Numbered from the stretch's first letter, positions 7,766 through 14,447 are shown. The stretch: 14,470 bases of DNA from Muribaculaceae bacterium (GCA_009775375.1 VSPO01000089.1:1-14470); one strand, 5' to 3'. A program made the numbers and translations. The notes: generated by a model from the letters alone, not told the origin.

Positions 7766-9319
7766 TCAAAGTGGAATGTTGCCGTGTTTCTTAGGAGGAT
7801 TCGACACTTTCTTCGTGGCAAGCATCTGAAGGGCACGAATCACGCGGAAACGGGTGTTGCGAGGCTCGATGACATCATCGATGTAGCCATATTTCGCAGC
7901 CTGATATGGATTGGCAAACAGTTTGCGGTATTCTTCCTCTTTCTCTTTCTTGAAAGCTGCAGGATCGGAATGCTCCTTGGCTTCGCGGGCATAAAGCACG
8001 CCGACAGCGCCTTCAGCTCCCATGACAGCGATTTCAGAAGTGGGCCATGCATAGTTGATGTCTCCACGGAGCTGCTTGCAGCTCATGACGATATGTGCGC
8101 CGCCATAGCTCTTGCGGAGCGTCACTGTCACTTTGGGTACGGTGGCTTCGCCGTAAGCATACAGCAGTTTGGCTCCATGCAGGATGACGCCGTTGTATTC
8201 CTGCCCTGTTCCGGGAAGGAATCCTGGGACATCGACGAAAGTCACGAGAGGAATGTTGAAAGCGTCGCAGAAGCGGACGAACCTTGCTGCCTTACGTGAG
8301 GCGTTGGAGTCGAGCACTCCGGCAAGCACTTTGGGCTGGTTGGCCACGATGCCGACAGCCTGGCCGTTGAACCTTGCGAATCCGACGATGATATTCTTTG
8401 CGAAATCCCTTTGCACTTCAAGGAACTCACCGTTGTCGATGACGGCTCCGATGACGTCATACATGTCGTAGGACATCTTGGCGCTTTCCGGGATTATCTC
8501 GTTGAGGGCATCCTCAAGACGGTCGATAGGGTCGTTGCATGTCTGGAGAGGGGTCTCCTCCATATTATTTTGGGGGATATAGCTGAGAAGCTTACGGATA
8601 ATCATCAGGGCTTCCTCTCCGTTTTCTGCGGCAAAGTGTGTCACGCCGCTTTTTGTAGAGTGGACAGAAGCTCCGCCGAGCTGCTCCTGGGATACGTCTT
8701 CTCCCGTCACTGTCTTCACGACCGACGGGCCGGTCAGGAACATATACGATATTCCTTTGGCCATTATGGTGAAGTCGGTCAGGGCGGGGCTATATACAGC
8801 TCCACCGGCACAAGGGCCGAGGATAGCAGAAATCTGGGGAATCACTCCGGATGCCATGATGTTGCGCTGGAAAATCTCGGCGTAACCTGCAAGTGCGTTG
8901 ATGCCTTCCTGGATTCTTGCACCTCCGGAGTCGTTCAGACCGATGCAGGGAGCCCCCATTTTCATTGCCAGATCCATCACCTTGCAAATCTTGAGAGCCA
9001 TGGTCTCGGAAAGCGATCCGCCGAAGACCGTGAAATCCTGGGCGAAAATGTAGACAAGGCGTCCGTCGATCGTGCCGAAGCCGGTGACAACGCCGTCGCC
9101 GAGGATATGCTTTTTTTCTTGTCCGAAGTTTGTGCAGCGATGAGTGACAAACATGTCAAGTTCTTCAAAGCTGCCCTCGTCGAGGAGCTGCGCAATACGC
9201 TCGCGGGCCGTGTATTTACCTTTGGCGTGCTGCTTGTCGATCGCTTTCTCACCACCGCCAAGACGGGCTTCTGCCCTCTTGTCGATGAGCTCTTGGATCT
9301 TTGCTTGCTGTGTGCTCAT
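7766..9319 (-). CDS. mmdA: methylmalonyl-CoA decarboxylase alpha / acyl-CoA carboxyltransferase subunit
   Basis: A 517-aa carboxyltransferase of the PccB/MmdA family, with two crotonase-like halves. It moves the carboxyl group from methylmalonyl-CoA to the biotin on the carrier, releasing propionyl-CoA. Glycine-rich oxyanion-hole motifs are visible in both halves: SGGARIQEGI at 131-140 with GPCAGGAVYSP at 168-178, and PGFLPGTGQE at 365-374 with YGGAHIVM at 405-412. The MGAEGAVGVLY segment is at 433-443. Length and start (MSTQQAKIQELIDKRAEARLGGG) are typical. No biotin carboxylase gene is in the operon and a beta-type membrane subunit is, so the decarboxylase direction is more likely than propionyl-CoA carboxylation. 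The subunit itself cannot tell these apart. Confidence 0.93.
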   Translation of the reverse strand: MSTQQAKIQELIDKRAEARLGGGEKAIDKQHAKGKYTARERIAQLLDEGSFEELDMFVTHRCTNFGQEKKHILGDGVVTGFGTIDGRLVYIFAQDFTVFGGSLSETMALKICKVMDLAMKMGAPCIGLNDSGGARIQEGINALAGYAEIFQRNIMASGVIPQISAILGPCAGGAVYSPALTDFTIMAKGISYMFLTGPSVVKTVTGEDVSQEQLGGASVHSTKSGVTHFAAENGEEALMIIRKLLSYIPQNNMEETPLQTCNDPIDRLEDALNEIIPESAKMSYDMYDVIGAVIDNGEFLEVQRDFAKNIIVGFARFNGQAVGIVANQPKVLAGVLDSNASRKAARFVRFCDAFNIPLVTFVDVPGFLPGTGQEYNGVILHGAKLLYAYGEATVPKVTVTLRKSYGGAHIVMSCKQLRGDINYAWPTSEIAVMGAEGAVGVLYAREAKEHSDPAAFKKEKEEEYRKLFANPYQAAKYGYIDDVIEPRNTRFRVIRALQMLATKKVSNPPKKHGNIPL

Positions 9320-9354
9320 ATTTATTTGTTAAAAAGTTGTTTGATTTCTTATAT

Positions 9355-9373
9355 TGTGTTTGGGTGAAACACA
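9355..9373 (-). other. hairpin in the mce-mmdA gap
   Basis: A perfect 7-bp stem (9355-9361 with 9367-9373, 5-nt loop) lies in the 86-bp gap between mce and mmdA, the widest gap in the operon. No T tract follows on the minus strand. It may be an mRNA processing or stability element that sets different mce and mmdA levels. Confidence 0.35.
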
Positions 9374-9405
9374 TTGGGTGTGAGAATTCGGTTTTGCGAC
9401 TCCCT

Positions 9406-9825
9406 TTATTTATTGGGATTTTCGCAGAGTTCTGTCAATACGGCTTCCGTTGATTTCGGATGAAGGAAAGCGATGTTGAGTCCGTCGGCACCCTTGCGGG
9501 GGGCTTTGTCGATTACCTTTACGCCTTTCTCTTCCACTTCGGCGAGCGCGTTGGCTACGCCGTCCTCAACGGCGAATGCCATGTGGTGCATGCCGCCGCG
9601 ACCTCCGTTTTTCTCTATGAACTTGGCGATTGTGCTGTCGGGCGAAGTTGCTTCGAGAAGCTCAATTTTAGTGTCTCCGACCTTGAAGAACGCTGTCGTG
9701 ACCTTCTGGTCTTCCACGACTTCCTGCTTGTAGCATTTTAGACCCAATACGTTTTCGTAGTATTCGATAGCCTTTGCGAGATCGGGCACTGCGATGCCGA
9801 TGTGTTCGATATGAGAAATTTTCAT
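9406..9825 (-). CDS. mce: methylmalonyl-CoA epimerase
   Basis: Interconverts (2R)- and (2S)-methylmalonyl-CoA, linking the B12-dependent mutase to the decarboxylase. The 139-aa length is normal for this glyoxalase/vicinal-oxygen-chelate family enzyme. It has the expected two-module pattern, with metal-ligand candidates His8 (HIGIAVPDL), a Glu in KIELLEA (residue 55 or 58), His80/His81 (GMHHMAFAV) and Glu132 (VLTELCE). The segments SPDSTIAKFIEKNGGRGG and NIAFLHPKST are characteristic of the epimerase. It is the first gene of the operon, behind a good promoter at 9906-9937. The mutase genes (mutA/mutB) are not in the window. Confidence 0.95.
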   Translation of the reverse strand: MKISHIEHIGIAVPDLAKAIEYYENVLGLKCYKQEVVEDQKVTTAFFKVGDTKIELLEATSPDSTIAKFIEKNGGRGGMHHMAFAVEDGVANALAEVEEKGVKVIDKAPRKGADGLNIAFLHPKSTEAVLTELCENPNK

Positions 9826-9879
9826 GTCTGAAGAAATTTAATGGTTCGTTATTGTCTTTTGTTAATTGTTTGCTGTTGT

Positions 9880-9894
9880 CGGAAAGCCTTTCCG
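9880..9894. repeat. 15-bp palindrome at the start of the mce transcript
   Basis: Perfect 7-bp arms CGGAAAG and CTTTCCG surround one central base. It begins only about 5 bp past the transcription start predicted from the promoter at 9906-9937. That position suits a repressor operator or a 5'-leader hairpin. What it binds is unknown. Confidence 0.5.
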
Positions 9895-9905
9895 GCAATT
9901 TTGTG

Positions 9906-9937
9906 CAAATGTAGCAATTATTCTCCATCCAATCAAA
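9906..9937 (-). promoter_or_regulatory. promoter of the mce-mmd operon
   Basis: On the minus strand TTTG (complement of 9934-9937), a 20-bp spacer, then TACATTTG (complement of 9906-9913) matches the Bacteroidetes consensus fully. The leader would be about 70 nt. The 361-bp divergent interval 9826-10186 also holds the palindrome at 9880-9894 and the lpxD promoter candidate. I see no gene between 9938 and 10138. Confidence 0.75.
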
Positions 9938-10138
9938 AAAAAATTGAAGAATAGGAAGGAAATCTTCAAAATCATGGTCTGGAATTGTAAAATTGTCAAC
10001 GATGTCGAATCAAACCGGCGTAGTGGATATGTTGCGTTATTTTGTAGGAAAAGTGGTTTCAAGAGGTTAAATAAGCTCTAAAGCGGAGGAAATGGCAATA
10101 TTGAGCACCAAATATTAGGCTATTCGCGAAAAAATGAC

Positions 10139-10146
10139 GATATTTG
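10139..10146 (+). promoter_or_regulatory. candidate -7 box of the lpxD operon promoter
   Basis: GATATTTG matches TAnnTTTG at seven of eight positions. It lies 40 bp before the lpxD start, giving a leader of about 30 nt. No good TTTG is found 19-20 bp upstream, so the call is moderate. Confidence 0.4.
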
Positions 10147-10186
10147 CAAAAAATTTATCCTTTTAAGAATTTATTCTTCAGAAAAC

Positions 10187-11179
10187 ATGGAAATAACACC
10201 TAAGGGCCTCGCGGCTCTAACGGGAGGGAAAGTGGAAGGAGATGAAAACGTCCTCATTAAAGGTTTTGCCAAGATTGAGGATGCGAAGGAGGGCGATATC
10301 ACGTTTATCGCCAATCCCAAATATTCGCATTTCATCCACACGACAAAGGCAAGCGCAGTGCTTGTTGGGAATGATTTCGATCCGGAAGGAAGTGTAACCC
10401 CTACCCTTATCAGGGTGGACGACCCATATGCCACACTCGCGGAATTGTTGCGACAGCTTGAGTCGATGAAGTCAAAGCCGAATGGAATAGAGCAGCCTTG
10501 CTTCATTGCTGAAGGAGTGGAAGTGCCGGAAAACGCATATATCGGAGCATTCGCATACATTGGCAAAGGCGCGAAGCTTGGACGTAATGTAATGATTTAC
10601 CCGCAGGCCTACGTAGGAGATGGCGTCGTCATAGGAGATGACACCGTTGTGCGCGCGGGCGTGAAAATATATGAAGGTTGCAGGATCGGCTCACGCTGCA
10701 TAATCCATTCAGGGGCTGTCGTAGGTGCAGACGGCTTTGGTTTTGCTCCAAACGGCAACCGCTACGAAAAAATTCCTCAGACAGGGGTTGTCGTGATCGG
10801 GGATGACGTGGAGATAGGAGCAAACACCACCATAGACCGCGCCACGTTTGGCCAGACCACCGTGGGCGACGGAACCAAACTCGACAATCTTATCCAGATT
10901 GCCCATAATGTGAGCATCGGCAAAAACAATGTTTTTGCTTCCCAAAGCGGCGTGGCCGGTTCCACCAAAATCGGCGACAACAACATGGTGGGCGGTCAAT
11001 GCGGATTTGCCGGACATCTTAAGATTGGCGATTTCAATGAGTTTGGCGCACAATCCGGCATTCACAGGAATATAGGCAACGGCAACCGCCTGATAGGCTA
11101 TCCGGCAATAGACCTCAAGCAATTTGCCAAGAACCAGGTCTATCTGAAACGGCTTGAGGAGATTTTTTCTAAGAAATAA
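10187..11179 (+). CDS. lpxD: UDP-3-O-(3-hydroxyacyl)glucosamine N-acyltransferase LpxD
   Basis: Third enzyme of lipid A synthesis. It adds an N-linked 3-hydroxyacyl chain from acyl-ACP to UDP-3-O-acylglucosamine in the cytoplasm. The 330-aa protein has an N-terminal uridine-binding domain (about 1-100; GDITFIANPKYSHFI at 36-50). A left-handed beta-helix of hexapeptide repeats follows, from about 105 to 300. A C-terminal helix (about 309-328) completes it. The catalytic histidine is His240 in IQIAHNVSIG, matching His239 of the E. coli enzyme. The residue run GADGFGFAPNG at 180-190 is family-typical. The start at 10187 gives the expected MEIT N-terminus. The next gene begins 21 bp after the stop, so it is the first gene of an lpxD > lpxC-fabZ > lpxA operon. 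Confidence 0.97.
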   Translation: MEITPKGLAALTGGKVEGDENVLIKGFAKIEDAKEGDITFIANPKYSHFIHTTKASAVLVGNDFDPEGSVTPTLIRVDDPYATLAELLRQLESMKSKPNGIEQPCFIAEGVEVPENAYIGAFAYIGKGAKLGRNVMIYPQAYVGDGVVIGDDTVVRAGVKIYEGCRIGSRCIIHSGAVVGADGFGFAPNGNRYEKIPQTGVVVIGDDVEIGANTTIDRATFGQTTVGDGTKLDNLIQIAHNVSIGKNNVFASQSGVAGSTKIGDNNMVGGQCGFAGHLKIGDFNEFGAQSGIHRNIGNGNRLIGYPAIDLKQFAKNQVYLKRLEEIFSKK

Positions 11180-11200
11180 TTACAATAACAACTCATAGAC

Positions 11201-12583
11201 ATGAAACAACTGACATTGCAGGCTCCATTCACGCTCAGTGGAAAAGGACTGCACTCCGGCATGGATATAACGGCCACTTTCCTTCCTGCGGAAGATGGGC
11301 GTGGATATAGGTTCAGGAGGGTTGACCTCGAAGGTCAACCTGAAATTGAGGCCGTGGCAGAAAACGTCATAGAGACGACTCGTGGCACAGTCCTTGGGAA
11401 GAATGGCGTGAAAGTTAGCACTATCGAACATGCTATGGCTGCGCTCTATGCGGCGGGAGTAGACAATTGCATAATCGAAGTCAACGGTCCTGAAATGCCG
11501 ATTCTTGACGGCAGTGCAATCAAGTATGTCGAGAAGCTTGAGGAAGTGGGCCTCGTGGAGCAAAAGGAAGACAAAGATTTCTATATCATAAAGGAAAAGA
11601 TGAGATTCAAGGATGAGCAGACAGGCTCTGTCCTGACCATCTATCCCGACGACCATTTCAGTGTGGAAGTCATGGTGGAATACAACTCCAAGGTGCTTCC
11701 CAATCAGTTTGCGGTGCTTGACGAGCTGACTGAATTCAAACAGGAGGTGGCGAGCGCACGCACTTTTGTCTTCGTAAGGGAAATAGAGGCTTTGCTGCAA
11801 TATGGGCTGATAAAGGGTGGAGACCTTGACAATGCCATCGTGATATATGACGAGCAGGTGAGTCAGGACAGGATCGACCATATATGCGACCTTGTTGGCG
11901 TGCCTCACATGAGTCTCGACAAGCTCGGCTACATCAATCCCCAGCCGTTGAAATGGGATAATGAGCCTGCAAGACACAAACTTATGGACGTCATAGGCGA
12001 TTTGGCTCTCATCGGACGCCCGATAAAGGGTAGGGTAGTGGCTATTCGTCCGGGGCATACGGTCAACAATAAATTCACTCGTATGGTACGCAAGGAGGTG
12101 AGACACACTGAGTTTCAGTCTCCGTCCTACAATCCTAACGTGGAGCCTATAATCGATGTCAACGGAATAAGAAAGCTTCTTCCCCACAGGTATCCTTTCC
12201 TTCTTATCGACAAGGTGATAGAAATCGACAGGAAGCATTGTGTGGCCGTAAAGAACGTGACTGTAAACGAACCATTCTTTCCCGGACATTTTCCTCAGGA
12301 GCCGGTTATGCCCGGCGTTCTTCAAGTGGAGGCAATGGCGCAGGCAGCCGGAGTCCTCGTGCTCAATTATCTTGAGGAGCCGGAGAAATACAGCACGTAT
12401 TTCCTTAAGATAGACAATGTGAAGTTCCGTCAGAAAGTAGTGCCCGGAAGCACACTTTTGCTCAATGTCAGCCTCATGACGGAAATACGCAGAGGATGCG
12501 CCGTTGTCAAGGGATATGCGTTCGTCGGGGAGAAAATTGTCTGCGAAGCCGAGTTTATGGCTCAGATAATTAAAAACAAATGA
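11201..12583 (+). CDS. lpxC-fabZ: bifunctional UDP-3-O-acyl-GlcNAc deacetylase / 3-hydroxyacyl-ACP dehydratase (LpxC-FabZ fusion)
   Basis: A natural fusion of 460 aa. Residues 1 to about 302 are LpxC, the zinc deacetylase that commits the pathway to lipid A. The general base Glu76 and zinc ligand His77 lie in STIEHAMA. Zinc ligands His259 and Asp263 lie in RHKLMDVIGDL, and His286 lies in RPGHTVNN. Residues from about 315 to 460 are FabZ, the dehydratase of fatty-acid elongation, with PHRYPFLLID at 328-337. Its catalytic His363 lies in FPGHFPQEPVMPG and Glu377 in QVEAMAQ. All key residues are present in both halves, so both should be active. There is no stop or frameshift at the junction (about 300-314). 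This fusion is characteristic of Bacteroidetes. FabZ and LpxC both act on 3-hydroxyacyl intermediates, so the fusion may balance phospholipid against lipid A synthesis. It lies 18 bp before lpxA. Confidence 0.97.
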   Translation: MKQLTLQAPFTLSGKGLHSGMDITATFLPAEDGRGYRFRRVDLEGQPEIEAVAENVIETTRGTVLGKNGVKVSTIEHAMAALYAAGVDNCIIEVNGPEMPILDGSAIKYVEKLEEVGLVEQKEDKDFYIIKEKMRFKDEQTGSVLTIYPDDHFSVEVMVEYNSKVLPNQFAVLDELTEFKQEVASARTFVFVREIEALLQYGLIKGGDLDNAIVIYDEQVSQDRIDHICDLVGVPHMSLDKLGYINPQPLKWDNEPARHKLMDVIGDLALIGRPIKGRVVAIRPGHTVNNKFTRMVRKEVRHTEFQSPSYNPNVEPIIDVNGIRKLLPHRYPFLLIDKVIEIDRKHCVAVKNVTVNEPFFPGHFPQEPVMPGVLQVEAMAQAAGVLVLNYLEEPEKYSTYFLKIDNVKFRQKVVPGSTLLLNVSLMTEIRRGCAVVKGYAFVGEKIVCEAEFMAQIIKNK

Positions 12584-12601
12584 TAATCGAGCTGAATATT
12601 A

Positions 12602-13375
12602 ATGAATAAGATGTATTACGTCAGTCCCGAGGCGAAAATCGGAAATAATGTCAAGATTGGCAACTTCACCAATATATATGACAACGTAGAGATAGGCGAC
12701 AATTGTGAGATACATGGGAACGTGACGATTTATCCCGGAGCCCGAATAGGATCGGGAGTCAGGATTTTCCCGGGAGCGGTCATTTCCGCGATTCCCCAGG
12801 ATCTTAAATTCCGAGGGGAGGAGACGTTTGCCTATATAGGCGACGGCACAACGCTAAGGGAATGCGTGACCGTGAATAGAGGCACGGCTTCAAAGGGCGA
12901 GACCTCTGTCGGAAGCAATTGCCTTATAATGGCCTACAACCATGTTGCCCACGACTGCAAGATAGGCAATCGTGTCATAATGTCGAATAATTGCCAGCTT
13001 GCCGGTGAAGTCGTTGTGGATGATTTTGCAGTGCTCGGTGGAGGATGTCTAGTGCATCAGTTCTGCCATCTCGGAAAGAACATAATGCTTCAGGGAGGCG
13101 CGCTAGTCAATAAAGACATTCCTCCCTATGTGAAGGCGGCCCGTGAGCCGATTTCCTATGTTGGTCTTAATACGGTCGGCTTGCACCGTAATGGTTTTTC
13201 TCCTGAAGATATTCAGGCTATAAGCGAGATTTACAGGGTGCTTTATCTAAGCGACCTCAATGTGACCAACGCTATAAGGCTTGTGGAGGAGACATTGCCG
13301 GAATCAAAATACAGGGAAGAGATTGTAAGCTTTGTTGTCAATTCTGAGAGAGGAATAATCCGCTCAGCCGTTTGA
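12602..13375 (+). CDS. lpxA: UDP-N-acetylglucosamine O-acyltransferase LpxA
   Basis: First enzyme of lipid A synthesis, transferring a 3-hydroxyacyl chain from ACP to the 3-OH of UDP-GlcNAc. The 257-aa protein is a left-handed beta-helix of hexapeptide repeats (about 1-185) followed by a helical C-terminal region. The catalytic His117 in NHVAHDCKIG matches His125 of E. coli with a constant offset of eight. His152 in VHQF matches His160. The 'hydrocarbon ruler' position (E. coli Gly173) is Gly165 here, which leaves room for a long acyl chain; this is my alignment by eye. The start at 12602 follows the lpxC-fabZ stop by 18 bp. A second ATG at 12611 would remove three residues and cannot be excluded. 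It is the last gene of the operon before a palindrome-rich gap. Confidence 0.97.
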   Translation: MNKMYYVSPEAKIGNNVKIGNFTNIYDNVEIGDNCEIHGNVTIYPGARIGSGVRIFPGAVISAIPQDLKFRGEETFAYIGDGTTLRECVTVNRGTASKGETSVGSNCLIMAYNHVAHDCKIGNRVIMSNNCQLAGEVVVDDFAVLGGGCLVHQFCHLGKNIMLQGGALVNKDIPPYVKAAREPISYVGLNTVGLHRNGFSPEDIQAISEIYRVLYLSDLNVTNAIRLVEETLPESKYREEIVSFVVNSERGIIRSAV

Positions 13376-13402
13376 GGTAAGGCAAGATCTATATAACTGC
13401 GA

Positions 13403-13448
13403 AAGCATATGAGGCCGGCAACCACGTGGTTGCCGGCCTCATATGCTT
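13403..13448 (+). terminator. 46-bp perfect palindrome after lpxA
   Basis: Two 23-bp arms (13403-13425 and 13426-13448) are exact reverse complements with no spacer; the centre is CACGTG. The core is GC-rich and the ends AT-rich. It lies 28 bp past the lpxA stop. As RNA it would form a very stable hairpin and probably ends or protects the lpx transcript. Only TTAT follows, so it is not a textbook T-tract terminator. Confidence 0.65.
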
Positions 13449-13523
13449 ATCGTAGTCCTTAAGGAAATCGCTCAAATATAGAAATTGAGATCTCTACTGT
13501 CGTCCCGGCTTTGGCTCATATGG

Positions 13524-13570
13524 ATAGAATCAAAAAGCCGTGAGAAATTCTCACGGCTTTTTGATTCTAT
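13524..13570. terminator. 47-bp palindromic bidirectional terminator
   Basis: Two perfect 23-bp arms (13524-13546 and 13548-13570) surround one base. The arms contain CAAAAAGCC and GGCTTTTTG, so the GC core is flanked by A5 on the left and T5 on the right, as in bidirectional rho-independent terminators. It sits 18 bp past the DUF4295 stop (minus strand) and downstream of lpxA (plus strand). The outer pairing beyond the T tract is longer than needed for termination. Confidence 0.85.
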
Positions 13571-13588
13571 TGTCGTCTTTGCGAAAAA

Positions 13589-13738
13589 TCATTTGAGGGC
13601 AGCTTGCACTGCATCATTGGGCACCATTTCTTCTTTGAAGATATAAGCGCCTGTCTTAGGAGATTTCTCCATTTTGATTATCTTGCTGTAGGTGCGTCCT
13701 TCTCCTTTTTGAAGCGACGCGACGGTTTTTTTTGCCAT
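13589..13738 (-). CDS. DUF4295 family small protein
   Basis: A 49-aa basic protein found by reading the minus strand after rpmG. It begins MAKKTVASLQKGEGRTYSK and contains the segment KSPKTGAYIFKEEMVPND. This matches the DUF4295 family, which is restricted to Bacteroidetes and sits beside the L33 and L28 genes. It starts 14 bp after the rpmG stop, clearly within the same operon. The function is unproven. Its size, charge and constant place next to ribosomal protein genes suggest a ribosome-associated role (inference). Confidence 0.92.
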   Translation of the reverse strand: MAKKTVASLQKGEGRTYSKIIKMEKSPKTGAYIFKEEMVPNDAVQAALK

Positions 13739-13752
13739 GGGTCAGGGGATGC

Positions 13753-13941
13753 TTATTTTATTTCTTTGTGAATGGTCATTTTCTTAAGGATCGGGTTGTA
13801 TTTCTTCAACTCCAGACGTCCTGTCGTGTTTTTGCGGTTTTTAGTGGTGATGTATCTTGACATTCCGGGCATACCGCTGGCTTTATGTTCGGTGCATTCA
13901 AGGATTACCTGCACTCTATTGCCTTTAGCTTTCTTTGCCAT
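13753..13941 (-). CDS. rpmG: 50S ribosomal protein L33
   Basis: Large-subunit protein L33, 62 aa. The sequence MAKKAKGNRVQVILECTE, then SRYITTKNRKNTTGRLELKKY and the KEIK end are typical of Bacteroidetes L33. It has a single cysteine (Cys16), so it lacks the paired CxxC motifs and is the zinc-independent form. It lies 16 bp after rpmB and 14 bp before the DUF4295 gene. Confidence 0.97.
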   Translation of the reverse strand: MAKKAKGNRVQVILECTEHKASGMPGMSRYITTKNRKNTTGRLELKKYNPILKKMTIHKEIK

Positions 13942-13957
13942 AGTTTAGAAATTCTGA

Positions 13958-14221
13958 TTAAAAAGAAACGATTTTGATGTCTTTAAAGTCGAGGTTGCCC
14001 TCTTTTTCGGCTTTCTTAAGAGCAGCGTTCAAGCCGATTTTGTTGATTGTGCGGAGAGCGTGGGCTGACACGGTCAGCTCAATCCACATGTCCTGCTCAA
14101 CCCAAAAGAATTTCTTTGTGTGCAGGTTGACGTTGAATTTGCGCTTGGTGCGACGCTTTGAGTGAGATACGTTGTTTCCCACAGAAGCTTTTTTGCCTGA
14201 AATCTGACAAACTTTTGACAT
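13958..14221 (-). CDS. rpmB: 50S ribosomal protein L28
   Basis: Large-subunit protein L28, 87 aa. The protein begins MSKVCQISGKKASVGNNVSHSKRRTKRKFNVN, and the VSAHALRTINKIGL region matches the family. The open frame extends upstream to 14278, but the start at 14221 gives the family N-terminus and normal length. The extra 19 residues would lie in the structured leader. It is the first gene of rpmB > rpmG > DUF4295, behind the tandem promoters at 14342-14447. Confidence 0.97.
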   Translation of the reverse strand: MSKVCQISGKKASVGNNVSHSKRRTKRKFNVNLHTKKFFWVEQDMWIELTVSAHALRTINKIGLNAALKKAEKEGNLDFKDIKIVSF

Positions 14222-14288
14222 GGCTGTTAATTTTTTATATTCAATAAAAATTCTCAAGGCTTGGGGCCGCCATCTCATTTCTCATATC

Positions 14289-14314
14289 ACCGCCAGGCGC
14301 ATCAAATTGGCGGT
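14289..14314 (-). promoter_or_regulatory. hairpin in the rpmB leader
   Basis: A perfect 7-bp GC-rich stem (14289-14295 with 14308-14314, 12-nt loop) lies in the roughly 110-nt leader between the predicted start near 14335 and the rpmB ATG. No T tract follows, so it is not an obvious terminator. A role in autogenous control of the ribosomal operon is possible but unproven. Confidence 0.4.
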
Positions 14315-14341
14315 TTTAAAGGATGTGCCTCAAACCGGGTG

Positions 14342-14373
14342 CAAAATTAGTAATAATTACTGAATTGTGCAAA
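14342..14373 (-). promoter_or_regulatory. rpmB promoter P1 (proximal)
   Basis: On the minus strand TTTG (complement of 14370-14373), a 20-bp spacer, then TAATTTTG (complement of 14342-14349) is a full Bacteroidetes consensus. Transcription should start near 14335. Confidence 0.75.
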
Positions 14374-14416
14374 TAATGTAGAGATGTTTTTTGATTGTAG
14401 AGTCAAGTGGCAAGTG

Positions 14417-14447
14417 CAAAATTAGCAAATCATTCGGAAGAACTCAA
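14417..14447 (-). promoter_or_regulatory. rpmB promoter P2 (distal)
   Basis: On the minus strand TTG (complement of 14445-14447), a 20-bp spacer, then TAATTTTG (complement of 14417-14424). The -7 box and flanks are identical to those of P1 over 12 bp (GTGCAAAATTAG, read on the plus strand). It lies 75 bp upstream of P1. Tandem promoters are common for ribosomal operons. Confidence 0.6.

Noticed and set aside
7732..7836. Upstream extension of the OadG-like gene
   Set aside because: It overlaps the mmdA coding sequence and would bury the signal peptide behind 35 unrelated residues.
8411..9367. 318-aa plus-strand open frame opposite mmdA
   Set aside because: Antisense shadow of a conserved carboxyltransferase; no recognisable motif or promoter.
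9866..10081. 71-aa plus-strand open frame in the mce-lpxD gap
   Set aside because: It overlaps the mce promoter and palindrome, and the residues look like translated AT-rich intergenic DNA.
11180..12325. 381-aa minus-strand open frame opposite lpxC-fabZ
   Set aside because: Antisense to a gene whose catalytic residues are all in place; the reverse frame shows no known domain.
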